Assembly: GCF_004331645.1 (NCBI RefSeq) | Contig: NZ_SJSK01000001.1 | Span: 1,302,001-1,366,000 of the forward strand | Length of the DNA: 64,000 bases | Direction of reading: 5' to 3' | DNA from: Pedobacter frigiditerrae | Lineage (GTDB): Bacteria; Bacteroidota; Bacteroidia; Sphingobacteriales; Sphingobacteriaceae | Part shown: one piece after another, positions 17,514 through 25,826 of the stretch | How positions within the stretch are numbered: position 1 is the stretch's first letter | Layout of the letters: each line of letters starts with the position of its first letter | The notes under the pieces: generated by a model | What the model saw: the letters and a program-made list of their open reading frames with translations, nothing else | The model's database searches: none | Told to the model about the DNA's origin: nothing | Translations under genes and position numbers: made by a program

Positions 17514-20500
17514 TTGAGAAACAAACTTACTCTCCTTGTATTCTTACTTTTCTCTCTTGCTGGAATTAACGCCTTTTCTCAGGTTATGCAGGTAAGAGCA
17601 GGAACAGATTCGCTCAAAAATTCATTCAACCCAAAGGAGAAACAAAGTCTTGGTTTAAGAAATTATGCCAATCCTTTTTTAACCTTGCCATCAAACATTA
17701 ATAGGGAAGTTACCTATGATGCGTTAAACAAGCGTTATATCATTGTTGAGAAAATTGGAGATCGAACTTATTCCGCTCCACAATATTTAACTATAGACCA
17801 GTATTTAAGATTGGTCAATAGCGAAATGAAACGTCAGAATTGGCGTGATTTATCTAATGCAGAAGTTGCTGAGGTAAGAAAGACAGGCATAATACCACCT
17901 GTAAAAATCAATAGTCGAGTTTTTGAAAAAATCTTTGGAGGTACAACTATTGATATTCAGCCACGTGGAGATGCAGAACTTACTTTTTTAGGTCGGATCA
18001 ATAAAAACGAAAATCCGTTGTTTAACGAGAGGCAACGAGTACAGAGCAATTTCGATTTTAATCAGCGTATACAAATGGATGTTATTGGTAACATTGGTAC
18101 GAAGATGAAAATCAAGATGAACTATAATACCGAAGCCCAGTTTGATTTTGAAAACCAGATTAAGTTAGATTATACAGGTGGTAAAGATGATATCATCAAA
18201 AAAATTGAAGCGGGTAATGTTAGTTTACCTTTAAATAGCTCATTGATCAATGGTACTCAATCATTATTTGGTGTTAAAACACAATTACAATTTGGCAAGC
18301 TAGATGTATCTGCTGTATTCTCACAGCAAAAATCACAATCAAAAGAATTGCAGATTAATAATGGGGCACAGCAAAATGAATACAGAATAACAGGTAGTGA
18401 TTATGAGGCTAACAAACATTATTTTTTGGCTAAATATTTTAGAGATAATTATAATAGGGCATTAGCAAATCCTCCAACTATTTTATCAGGTATTTTAGTA
18501 ACCAAAATTGAGGTTTGGATAACCAATAAAACAGGTAATACGCAAGATTCTAGAGATGTTTTGGCATTTTTAGATATGGGTGAAAATGCTCCATACAATA
18601 CAGCACAAGTGGCTGGTGGAGCCTCAGTTTTGCCTTCGGCTTTTACAAATCCAAATTTTCCAACACAGTCTAATAATTTATTGGCAAATCTTCCAGCGGA
18701 TGCCAGAAATACAAATAGCAATAGTGTAATTTCTTATTTTGCTGCAAATGGGGCAACAGATAATTTCGCAAAATTAACCTACGCAAGAAAGTTAAATGAA
18801 AGAGAATACAATTTTCAGCCTCAATTAGGGTATATCTCATTAAATAACCCACTAAATGCCGATGAGGTTTTAGCAGTTTCTTATCGCTATACTTATAATG
18901 GAATTGAATATCAGGTTGGTGAATTTTCAACCGATGTTGCCTTTGATCAGGCAACGCCAAAGGTTTTATATACCAAATTGTTAAAGAATGAGACCATCAA
19001 AACCAATTTGCCAACTTGGGATTTGATGATGAAAAATATTTACGCCATCGGCGGATACCAAATTAGTCCTCAGAACTTTAAACTAGACATTTTTAGAATT
19101 GATGACAAAACAGGTATAGAAATGCCTTTAATTAGAGAAGGCTCAAGAACATCACTAAAGCAATACATCTCTTTAACCAATTTAGATCAATTAAACCAGC
19201 AAAAGGAAAAAAAACCAGATGGGATTTTTGATTTTGAAGCGGAAAATAAACCGTTTACACTTAGTCAGTTAGCACAACAGAATACTTCTCAAAGTAATTT
19301 TCCTGGGACTTCAGGTTCTGGTGTTGGTCCTTTAATTAACAATACCAATAATGGTTATGTAACTATCGACCCCTTAAATGGTCGAATTATTTTTCCATTA
19401 TTAGAGCCATTTGGAAACGATTTAGCAGCTAAATTTAGTTTACCTGGCGAACAAGTTTTAGCTGATAAGTATACGTTCCCTCAATTGTATGATTCTACAA
19501 AAGTTGTGGCGCAACAGTTATTTAGTAATAAGGATTTATATATCATAAAAGGTAATTATCAATCAGAAATCTCATCAGAATTTTCATTAAATTCAATTAA
19601 TGTTACAGAAGGTTCTGTTAAAGTTTTTGCAGGTACAATTCCTTTAATTGAGGGTTCAGATTATACAGTAGATTATCAAGGCGGTAGGGTTAGAATTATA
19701 AATACTGCTGTTTTGATCTCCGGTCAGCCGATTAGAATTACCACAGAAAACAATGAGCTATTTGGTTTACAGCAGAAATCCCTTTTTGGAACACGGTTCG
19801 ACTATCATGTAAATAATAAATTAACTTTTGGCGGAACATTAATGCACCTTAGTGAAAAACCGCTTACACAGAAAGTTAATTACAGAGAAGAACCTATCTC
19901 CAACACCATATGGGGTTTAGATATGAACTATAGTTCTCCTTCTAGGTTTTTAACAAAATTGGTTGATAAAATCCCTTTCATCTCTACTAAAGCGCCATCA
20001 AGTATTTCATTTTCTGGCGAGTATGCTCAACTAATTCCTGGACATCCAAGCGCAATTAATTCTGGTGGTGACAAAGGTGGAGCAAGTTACCTAGATGATT
20101 TTGAGGCTTCTCGTTCAATTATAGATTTAAAAAGTTCTGTGCCTTGGCAAATCTCATCTACACCACAGTTTTTTCCAGAATCTCAGCTTGTAGATAATTT
20201 AGCTTATGGTTACAATAGGGCAAAATTAGCCTTCTATAATATTGACCCAACATTCTATACTACAGGTTCATCAGATCTTCCTTCTAGTTTAAAAAACAAC
20301 AGAACAGAGTTGTCTAATCACTATGTGAGAGAAATAATTGAACAAGAAGTTTTCCCGTTTAAAGAAACAAGTACAGGGCAATCGATTAGGCTCCCAACAT
20401 TAGATTTGGCTTATTATCCAATGTTGCGTGGGCCATATAATTATACACCAACTGGTTTTGCTGCCAATGGCTTTTTAAGTAATCCCAAAGCTCGTTGGGC

Positions 20501-23500
20501 TGGTATTTCTAGACGAATAGATGTAAATGATTTCGAAGCAAATAATATCGAATATATAGAGCTTTGGGTGATGGACCCGTTTATGTATAAGCCTGCATCA
20601 CAAGGTGGAGATTTGTATTTTAACATTGGAAATATTTCTGAAGATCTTTTAAAAGATGGAAGAAAAGCTTTAGAAAATGGCTTGCCAGCCAATGAGGATG
20701 TAACTAAATATGACGAAACGAATTGGGGTCGTGTATCAAAACTGCAACCTGTAGTACAAGCATTTGATAATGAACCAGCAGCTAGGAAAGCACAGGATGT
20801 GGGTTTAGACGGATTATCAAACGCAAATGAAAAAGTAAAATTTGCAGCACAAATAGCACAAATTAAAGCGCAATTAAACCCTGATGCTGCTTCGGCATTT
20901 GATAATGATCCATCGTCTGATGATTATGGCTATTTCAGAGGAAGCAATTTAGATAACATTAATGCTGGTGTCTTAAGAAGATATCAAAATTATAACGGAC
21001 CAGAGGGCAATTCTAAAACATCGCAACAATCTAGAGATGAGTTAGGTATTGAAAACTCTGCTTCTACTTCTTTGCCAGATGGTGAGGATATTAATAGAGA
21101 TAATAACATGACGCAGTCTGATGAGTATTTTCAGTACAAAATTTCTATGCGCCCTGGAGATTTAGAGGTGGGGCAGAATTTTGTAACAGACAAGGTTGTT
21201 TCTCAGGTAAAATTAGCCAGTGGACAAACGCAAAATGCAACTTGGTACCAAATTCGCATTCCATTAGCTCAATATCAACAAAAAGTAGGCGGTATTCAAG
21301 ATTTTAAATCTATAAGGTTTATTAGAATGTTTATGACCAACTTTGCTGATACAGCTGTATTAAGATTTGCAAAAGTACAATTGGTTAGAGGCGAATGGCG
21401 CCAATACAATGCTAAAAACCAAGCCATAAACGTAATTGCAGATCCATCACTTTTACCAGCACCACCAGATGGATCTACAATTGAAGTGGCTACCGTAAAT
21501 ATAGAAGAAAATGGAAAGCGTTCGCCCATACCTTATGTTATTCCTCCTGGAATTGAACGCGAGCGTGATTTCAGTAACTACAGGGGAGATACTCGCCAGA
21601 ATGAACAATCGCTAGCGGTTATTATTAAAGACTTAAAAGATGGTTATGGTAGGGCAGCTTTTAAAACTGCAATTAACGATTTTAGGTCTTACAAACGTTT
21701 AGAAATGTACATTCACTTGGAAACAGTAGGTGAAGTAACCATTTCCGATAATGATCTGAGTGCGTTTTTACGTATCGGAACTGATAATCAGGATAACTAC
21801 TACGAATATAACCAACCATTAAAAGTTACTCAGCCAGGAACAAGTGATCCTTATGTCATTTGGCCGGATCAAAACAAAATGGATATACAGTTAGAGTTAT
21901 TTCAAAAAGCAAAAACTGCCAGAAATAATGCCCGCACAACTGGAGGTTTACCTTGGCCGATCAATGTTCCATTTACATATAGCGATGGTAGAAACACTAT
22001 TATTGTAAAAGGACAGCCAGACATGAGTAAAGTTAGGGTTTATATGTTAGGTTTAAAAAACCCTTTACGTAACCTCGCTTCGCCAGCTGGCGATGATGGA
22101 TTGCCTAAATCTGCACAAGTATGGTTTAACGAGCTTCGATTAACGGAGTTCGATGAGCGAGGTGGTTGGGCAGCAACGGCTAGAATGAATGCAAAATTAG
22201 CAGACTTTGCTGATTTAAATATTTCAGGAAGTAAATCTACCATAGGCTTTGGTTCGTTGGAAAAAAAGGTAAGTGAGCGAAACCGAACTGATAATGAATT
22301 TTTTGATGTTTCATCAAGTATCGAATTAGGTAAGTTTTTACCTCAAAAAACTGGAATTAAAATCCCAATGTACATTAGTTACTCTAAACAAATCTTAACA
22401 CCACAATTTGATCCTCGCACTCCAGATATCGAGCTAAAAAATGCTTTAAATGGTGCAAATAGAGCTCAGAAAGATTCTATTTTAAATTTTGCTCAAGATT
22501 ATACTACCAGAAGCAGCATTAACTTTACCAATGTGCGTAAGGAGAGAGCTCCAGAAGATACAAAAACGAAACTTTGGGATATTGAAAACTTTAATGTTAC
22601 TTATGCGCAAACCAAATTTGCTCATCGCGATTTTATTAATGAAACGAGTGTACAGCGTACTTATAAGGCTTCTTTAGGTTATAATTATTCTGGTTCTCCA
22701 AGAAGTTATCAGCCATTTGATAAGATTATAAAGTCTAATACGCTTAAATTATTGAAGGATTTCAATTTTACATTGATGCCAAAATCCATTAATTTTAGAG
22801 TAGATGTTGATCGTTTTTACGCTGAAAACACATTGAGGAATAATGACCCAAATAATTATATTCCTATCAATACCACTTTCAATAAGAACTTTTTGGTGTC
22901 GAGGATTTACGGGATTGCGTGGGATTTAACCAATTCATTAAGCCTTGATTTTGATGCCACCAACTATTCAATTATCGATGAGCCTGAAGGAAGAATTAAT
23001 GGCCTAAAAAGAGATACGCTTTGGCAAAACTTAAAAACATTAGGTCGCACAACAGATTATAGCCATAACTTAAACATTAGATATACTTTACCGATTAATA
23101 AAATTCCTGGGTTTGATTGGATTACAGTTGCAACAACTTATGGTACAAATTTCAACTGGCAAACAGAGCCATTATCAACTTTGAGAGACCCGAGTATTAA
23201 TCTAGGTAATACCATTCAAAATTCAAGAACAATTCAGGTAAACCCGACCTTAAATTTAACGAGCCTTTATAATAAATTTGGCTTTATTAAACGAAGTGCA
23301 AATAGTGCAGATACTGTTAAAAAATTTAGTGATGTACTAATAGGTTTATTAACCAGTATTAGAAATGTAAACGTAGCTTTTACACAAACAAAAGGTACAT
23401 TCATCCCAGGTTATTTACCTAAAACAAAATATTTTGGTATTGATAAAACAGGAGCGCCAGGATTAGGTTTCGTATTTGGCAGTCAAGAAGATATTAGAGA

Positions 23501-24677
23501 AAGAGCATTGCTAAATGGCTGGCTAACTACTGATGAATTACAAACACAGTTATACATAAATACCTTAAGGGAAGATTTTCAATTAACAAGCGCATTAGAG
23601 CCGTTAAAGGATTTTAAAGTTACTTTAAGTGCCACTAAAAATAGAACCTTAAATTATTCTACCAATTTTAGGTATGACAATAGCATTAAAAACTTTAGAA
23701 ATTTAAGCCCAACTACAACGGGAGATTATAGTGTATCTATCATCACCCTTGGTACAGCATTTAAAGATAAAAATGGAAGCAAAGTTTCTAGCTTGTTTAA
23801 TCAGTTTATGGCAAATAGACAGGTTATCTCTAATCGACTAGGAGATCAAAATCCAAATTCGAATGGAAGTTCTGGTGGCTATGCAGATGGTTATGACAAA
23901 AACTCGCAGGATGTAATTATATCATCATTCATTGCAGCATATACAGGTAAAAATGCTGGTAATGCTAGTTTAAGTAGCTTGCCTAAAATTCCTTTGCCAA
24001 ACTGGAGAATTGCTTATGGTGGTTTATCAAAAATCCCGTTCGTTGCAGATAGGTTTACAGAGCTAAGTTTAAGGCATGGCTATCGTTCTACCTATAGTGT
24101 TAATGGTTTCAATAGTTTGTTAAAATATCAAGAAACCAATGGTTATGTAAGTACAAGAGATGTTACTCAGAACTTCTTGCCATTGTATCAATTTGCTCAA
24201 GTAAGTATCTCAGAACAATTTGCACCACTAATAGGAATTGATACGAGGTTAAAAAATAATTTAACTGCCAATTTCGAGATCAATAAAACTAGAATCATGG
24301 CTTTGAGCCTATCAAATGCTCAATTGGCACAATTGTCTGAGAATAACTTGGTGTTCGGTTTAGGTTATCGTACAACTAAGTTTAGGTTTCCATTTGGTTG
24401 GTTCAGTCAGCTAAAAATGGACAATAATATGGATTTCAAACTAGATGTTGCAGTGAGAGATAATAAAACAGTTATTTACAGAGCTGATATAGCAGAAGCT
24501 GAGGTTTCATCTGGTGCTAAGAATATAACACTTAGACCAAGTATCGATTACGTTTTAAATCAGAGGTTTAACGTTAAGCTATTTTACGATTCTAATATTA
24601 CTAAACCTTATACTTCTCAATCATTTAATACTTCATTTAGTAGTTTCGGATTCAGCTTACGCGTAACCCTTAATTAG
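17514..24677 (+). CDS. sprA: Cell-surface protein SprA, translocon barrel of the type IX secretion system
   Basis: A 2387-residue protein, the size range of SprA (Sov in Porphyromonas). SprA forms a 36-strand outer-membrane barrel through which proteins with type A or B C-terminal signals are secreted; it is also needed for gliding where that exists. Seen: a signal peptide (TLLVFLLFSLAGINAFSQ), an N-terminal NPFLTLPSNINREVTYD segment, two large conserved repeats with GGDKGGASYLDDFEASRSIIDL and DVNDFEANNIEYIELWVMDPF, and a beta-rich C-terminus ending in an alternating pattern (SFGFSLRVTLN). The start is a TTG 14 bases after ruvA. No other type IX gene is in the window; gliding cannot be inferred. 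Confidence 0.95.
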   Translation: MRNKLTLLVFLLFSLAGINAFSQVMQVRAGTDSLKNSFNPKEKQSLGLRNYANPFLTLPSNINREVTYDALNKRYIIVEKIGDRTYSAPQYLTIDQYLRLVNSEMKRQNWRDLSNAEVAEVRKTGIIPPVKINSRVFEKIFGGTTIDIQPRGDAELTFLGRINKNENPLFNERQRVQSNFDFNQRIQMDVIGNIGTKMKIKMNYNTEAQFDFENQIKLDYTGGKDDIIKKIEAGNVSLPLNSSLINGTQSLFGVKTQLQFGKLDVSAVFSQQKSQSKELQINNGAQQNEYRITGSDYEANKHYFLAKYFRDNYNRALANPPTILSGILVTKIEVWITNKTGNTQDSRDVLAFLDMGENAPYNTAQVAGGASVLPSAFTNPNFPTQSNNLLANLPADARNTNSNSVISYFAANGATDNFAKLTYARKLNEREYNFQPQLGYISLNNPLNADEVLAVSYRYTYNGIEYQVGEFSTDVAFDQATPKVLYTKLLKNETIKTNLPTWDLMMKNIYAIGGYQISPQNFKLDIFRIDDKTGIEMPLIREGSRTSLKQYISLTNLDQLNQQKEKKPDGIFDFEAENKPFTLSQLAQQNTSQSNFPGTSGSGVGPLINNTNNGYVTIDPLNGRIIFPLLEPFGNDLAAKFSLPGEQVLADKYTFPQLYDSTKVVAQQLFSNKDLYIIKGNYQSEISSEFSLNSINVTEGSVKVFAGTIPLIEGSDYTVDYQGGRVRIINTAVLISGQPIRITTENNELFGLQQKSLFGTRFDYHVNNKLTFGGTLMHLSEKPLTQKVNYREEPISNTIWGLDMNYSSPSRFLTKLVDKIPFISTKAPSSISFSGEYAQLIPGHPSAINSGGDKGGASYLDDFEASRSIIDLKSSVPWQISSTPQFFPESQLVDNLAYGYNRAKLAFYNIDPTFYTTGSSDLPSSLKNNRTELSNHYVREIIEQEVFPFKETSTGQSIRLPTLDLAYYPMLRGPYNYTPTGFAANGFLSNPKARWAGISRRIDVNDFEANNIEYIELWVMDPFMYKPASQGGDLYFNIGNISEDLLKDGRKALENGLPANEDVTKYDETNWGRVSKLQPVVQAFDNEPAARKAQDVGLDGLSNANEKVKFAAQIAQIKAQLNPDAASAFDNDPSSDDYGYFRGSNLDNINAGVLRRYQNYNGPEGNSKTSQQSRDELGIENSASTSLPDGEDINRDNNMTQSDEYFQYKISMRPGDLEVGQNFVTDKVVSQVKLASGQTQNATWYQIRIPLAQYQQKVGGIQDFKSIRFIRMFMTNFADTAVLRFAKVQLVRGEWRQYNAKNQAINVIADPSLLPAPPDGSTIEVATVNIEENGKRSPIPYVIPPGIERERDFSNYRGDTRQNEQSLAVIIKDLKDGYGRAAFKTAINDFRSYKRLEMYIHLETVGEVTISDNDLSAFLRIGTDNQDNYYEYNQPLKVTQPGTSDPYVIWPDQNKMDIQLELFQKAKTARNNARTTGGLPWPINVPFTYSDGRNTIIVKGQPDMSKVRVYMLGLKNPLRNLASPAGDDGLPKSAQVWFNELRLTEFDERGGWAATARMNAKLADFADLNISGSKSTIGFGSLEKKVSERNRTDNEFFDVSSSIELGKFLPQKTGIKIPMYISYSKQILTPQFDPRTPDIELKNALNGANRAQKDSILNFAQDYTTRSSINFTNVRKERAPEDTKTKLWDIENFNVTYAQTKFAHRDFINETSVQRTYKASLGYNYSGSPRSYQPFDKIIKSNTLKLLKDFNFTLMPKSINFRVDVDRFYAENTLRNNDPNNYIPINTTFNKNFLVSRIYGIAWDLTNSLSLDFDATNYSIIDEPEGRINGLKRDTLWQNLKTLGRTTDYSHNLNIRYTLPINKIPGFDWITVATTYGTNFNWQTEPLSTLRDPSINLGNTIQNSRTIQVNPTLNLTSLYNKFGFIKRSANSADTVKKFSDVLIGLLTSIRNVNVAFTQTKGTFIPGYLPKTKYFGIDKTGAPGLGFVFGSQEDIRERALLNGWLTTDELQTQLYINTLREDFQLTSALEPLKDFKVTLSATKNRTLNYSTNFRYDNSIKNFRNLSPTTTGDYSVSIITLGTAFKDKNGSKVSSLFNQFMANRQVISNRLGDQNPNSNGSSGGYADGYDKNSQDVIISSFIAAYTGKNAGNASLSSLPKIPLPNWRIAYGGLSKIPFVADRFTELSLRHGYRSTYSVNGFNSLLKYQETNGYVSTRDVTQNFLPLYQFAQVSISEQFAPLIGIDTRLKNNLTANFEINKTRIMALSLSNAQLAQLSENNLVFGLGYRTTKFRFPFGWFSQLKMDNNMDFKLDVAVRDNKTVIYRADIAEAEVSSGAKNITLRPSIDYVLNQRFNVKLFYDSNITKPYTSQSFNTSFSSFGFSLRVTLN

Positions 24678-24680
24678 TAA

Positions 24681-24711
24681 TTGTTATAAATGGGTATAAT
24701 AACTACCTTTG
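24681..24711 (+). promoter_or_regulatory. Promoter of gcvH: TTG - 20 bases - TACCTTTG
   Basis: A perfect -7 box TACCTTTG (24704-24711) with a TTG at 24681-24683, 20 bases upstream, the expected Bacteroidota spacing. It gives gcvH its own promoter separate from sprA and a leader of about 60 nt. The leader shows only a weak stem (AGCTAG/CTGGCT) and nothing like a glycine riboswitch. Confidence 0.6.
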
Positions 24712-24774
24712 AGGTAAGCTAGTTTTGCTGGCTGATTTAATAAAGCAAAAACATAAAAATTAAAAATAAATACA

Positions 24775-25155
24775 ATGAACTTTCCATCAGAATTAAAATA
24801 CACAAAAGATCACGAATGGGTTAGCATTTCTGGCAACGAGGCAACAATTGGTATTACTGATTTTGCACAACGTGAACTAGGTGATATTGTTTATGTTGAT
24901 ATCAACTCGGTAGGTACTGAAGTAAGTAAAGAAGAAGTTTTCGGAACCATTGAAGCGGTAAAAACTGTATCGGACTTATATATGCCAGTTACTGGAACTA
25001 TTTTGGCAGTTAATGATGATTTAAATAACAGTCCTGAGTTAGTTAACTCTGATCCTTATGGAAATGGCTGGATTATTAAAATTACTATTTCTAACGATAG
25101 TGAGCTTGAAGGCTTATTAAGCGCAGATGATTATAAAACTTTAGTTGGCGCATAG
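24775..25155 (+). CDS. gcvH: Glycine cleavage system H protein
   Basis: A 126-residue lipoyl carrier. It shuttles the aminomethyl group between the P, T and L proteins of glycine cleavage. The fold starts [14 protein letters not shown] and the lipoylated lysine is K63 in [13 protein letters not shown]. The length is standard. Its stop codon is directly followed by the TTG start of the VanZ-like gene. The other glycine cleavage genes are not in the window. H protein can also take part in lipoate transfer, which may be why it is unlinked. Confidence 0.96.
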   Translation: MNFPSELKYTKDHEWVSISGNEATIGITDFAQRELGDIVYVDINSVGTEVSKEEVFGTIEAVKTVSDLYMPVTGTILAVNDDLNNSPELVNSDPYGNGWIIKITISNDSELEGLLSADDYKTLVGA

Positions 25156-25560
25156 TTGAAAAAGAATTACAAAGTATTAAGATATCAAATATGGTCAATT
25201 ATTTGGACTATCGTTATTTTAATACTTTGTAATATTCAAATGCCAGAGAGTAATGATCTAGATATCTTTTTTACTGGCTTTGATAAAATGACACATTTGG
25301 GTTTTTTCTATGTTTTAACAATCTTGTTGTTCTATGGAAAGATTAAATACCAACATAATTTTAGCTTCCGCTCGCTCACAATCTTTAAAGTAATTCTAAT
25401 TAATGCAATAATTGGCGGGGGTATAGAGTTATTGCAATGGAAAGTTTTCACTTATAGATCTGCCGAATGGTGGGATTTTGGTTGTGATATGCTCGGGGCA
25501 TTAATGGGAGTCTTTAGTTATATATTATTACATTTATCTAATTACAATGAAAAGGTTTAG
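25156..25560 (+). CDS. VanZ-like family membrane protein
   Basis: A 134-residue integral membrane protein with four predicted transmembrane segments: about residues 10-26, 44-59, 72-90 and 108-126. The pattern FTGFDKMTHLGFFYVL, then GGGIELLQ and EWWDFGCDMLGALMG matches the VanZ-like superfamily (D-K-x-x-H in helix 2, E-x-x-Q in helix 3, D-x-x-x-N/D-x-x-G in helix 4). VanZ gives low-level teicoplanin resistance in enterococci, but most family members have no known role. The TTG start abuts the gcvH stop codon without a gap, so the two are translationally linked. Confidence 0.85.
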   Translation: MKKNYKVLRYQIWSIIWTIVILILCNIQMPESNDLDIFFTGFDKMTHLGFFYVLTILLFYGKIKYQHNFSFRSLTIFKVILINAIIGGGIELLQWKVFTYRSAEWWDFGCDMLGALMGVFSYILLHLSNYNEKV

Positions 25561-25666
25561 TGGTTTATTAATTTTATTACTGGCTTTTTGTTTAAGCTCT
25601 TGTAGCTTATTTAAACCTTCTTGCAACTGCCCAAAAATGCCTAGAAGCCATTCTAGAGCCTATTAA
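25547..25666 (+). CDS. Tiny predicted lipoprotein (39 residues)
   Basis: A 39-codon ORF that overlaps the end of the VanZ-like gene by 14 bases. It has the full plan of a lipoprotein: MKR start, a leucine-rich core (GLLILLLAFC) and a lipobox LSSC with Cys19 as the lipidation site. The mature peptide would have only 21 residues, SLFKPSCNCPKMPRSHSRAY after the lipid Cys, with a CxCP motif and a basic tail. Position and signal sequence argue that it is real, but no family is recognised with certainty. It ends the gcvH-vanZ group. Confidence 0.6.
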   Translation: MKRFSGLLILLLAFCLSSCSLFKPSCNCPKMPRSHSRAY

Positions 25667-25798
25667 TTAGCTTTTCCAATTTTTGAAGTAAATCCTTAAT
25701 TATATACAACTGTAACGATAAAGTTAGTTGTATTTAAATTGTTACCCTCTTTTTAATGCTCATTAACAAACTTTTCTGGCTATCCGTAGTCTGATAGG

Positions 25799-25806
25799 TA
25801 ACTTTA
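25799..25806 (+). promoter_or_regulatory. Possible -7 box TAACTTTA before the TonB-type barrel gene
   Basis: Matches TAnnTTTG except for the last base and lies 20 bases before the ATG. A T-rich CTTTTC lies about 23 bases further up. Weak but in the right place. Confidence 0.35.
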
Positions 25807-25826
25807 CAAAATATTATAAAACCGAA

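Noticed and set aside
24712..24774. Possible glycine riboswitch in the gcvH leader
   Set aside because: The leader is only about 60 nt and AT-rich, with no conserved aptamer core.
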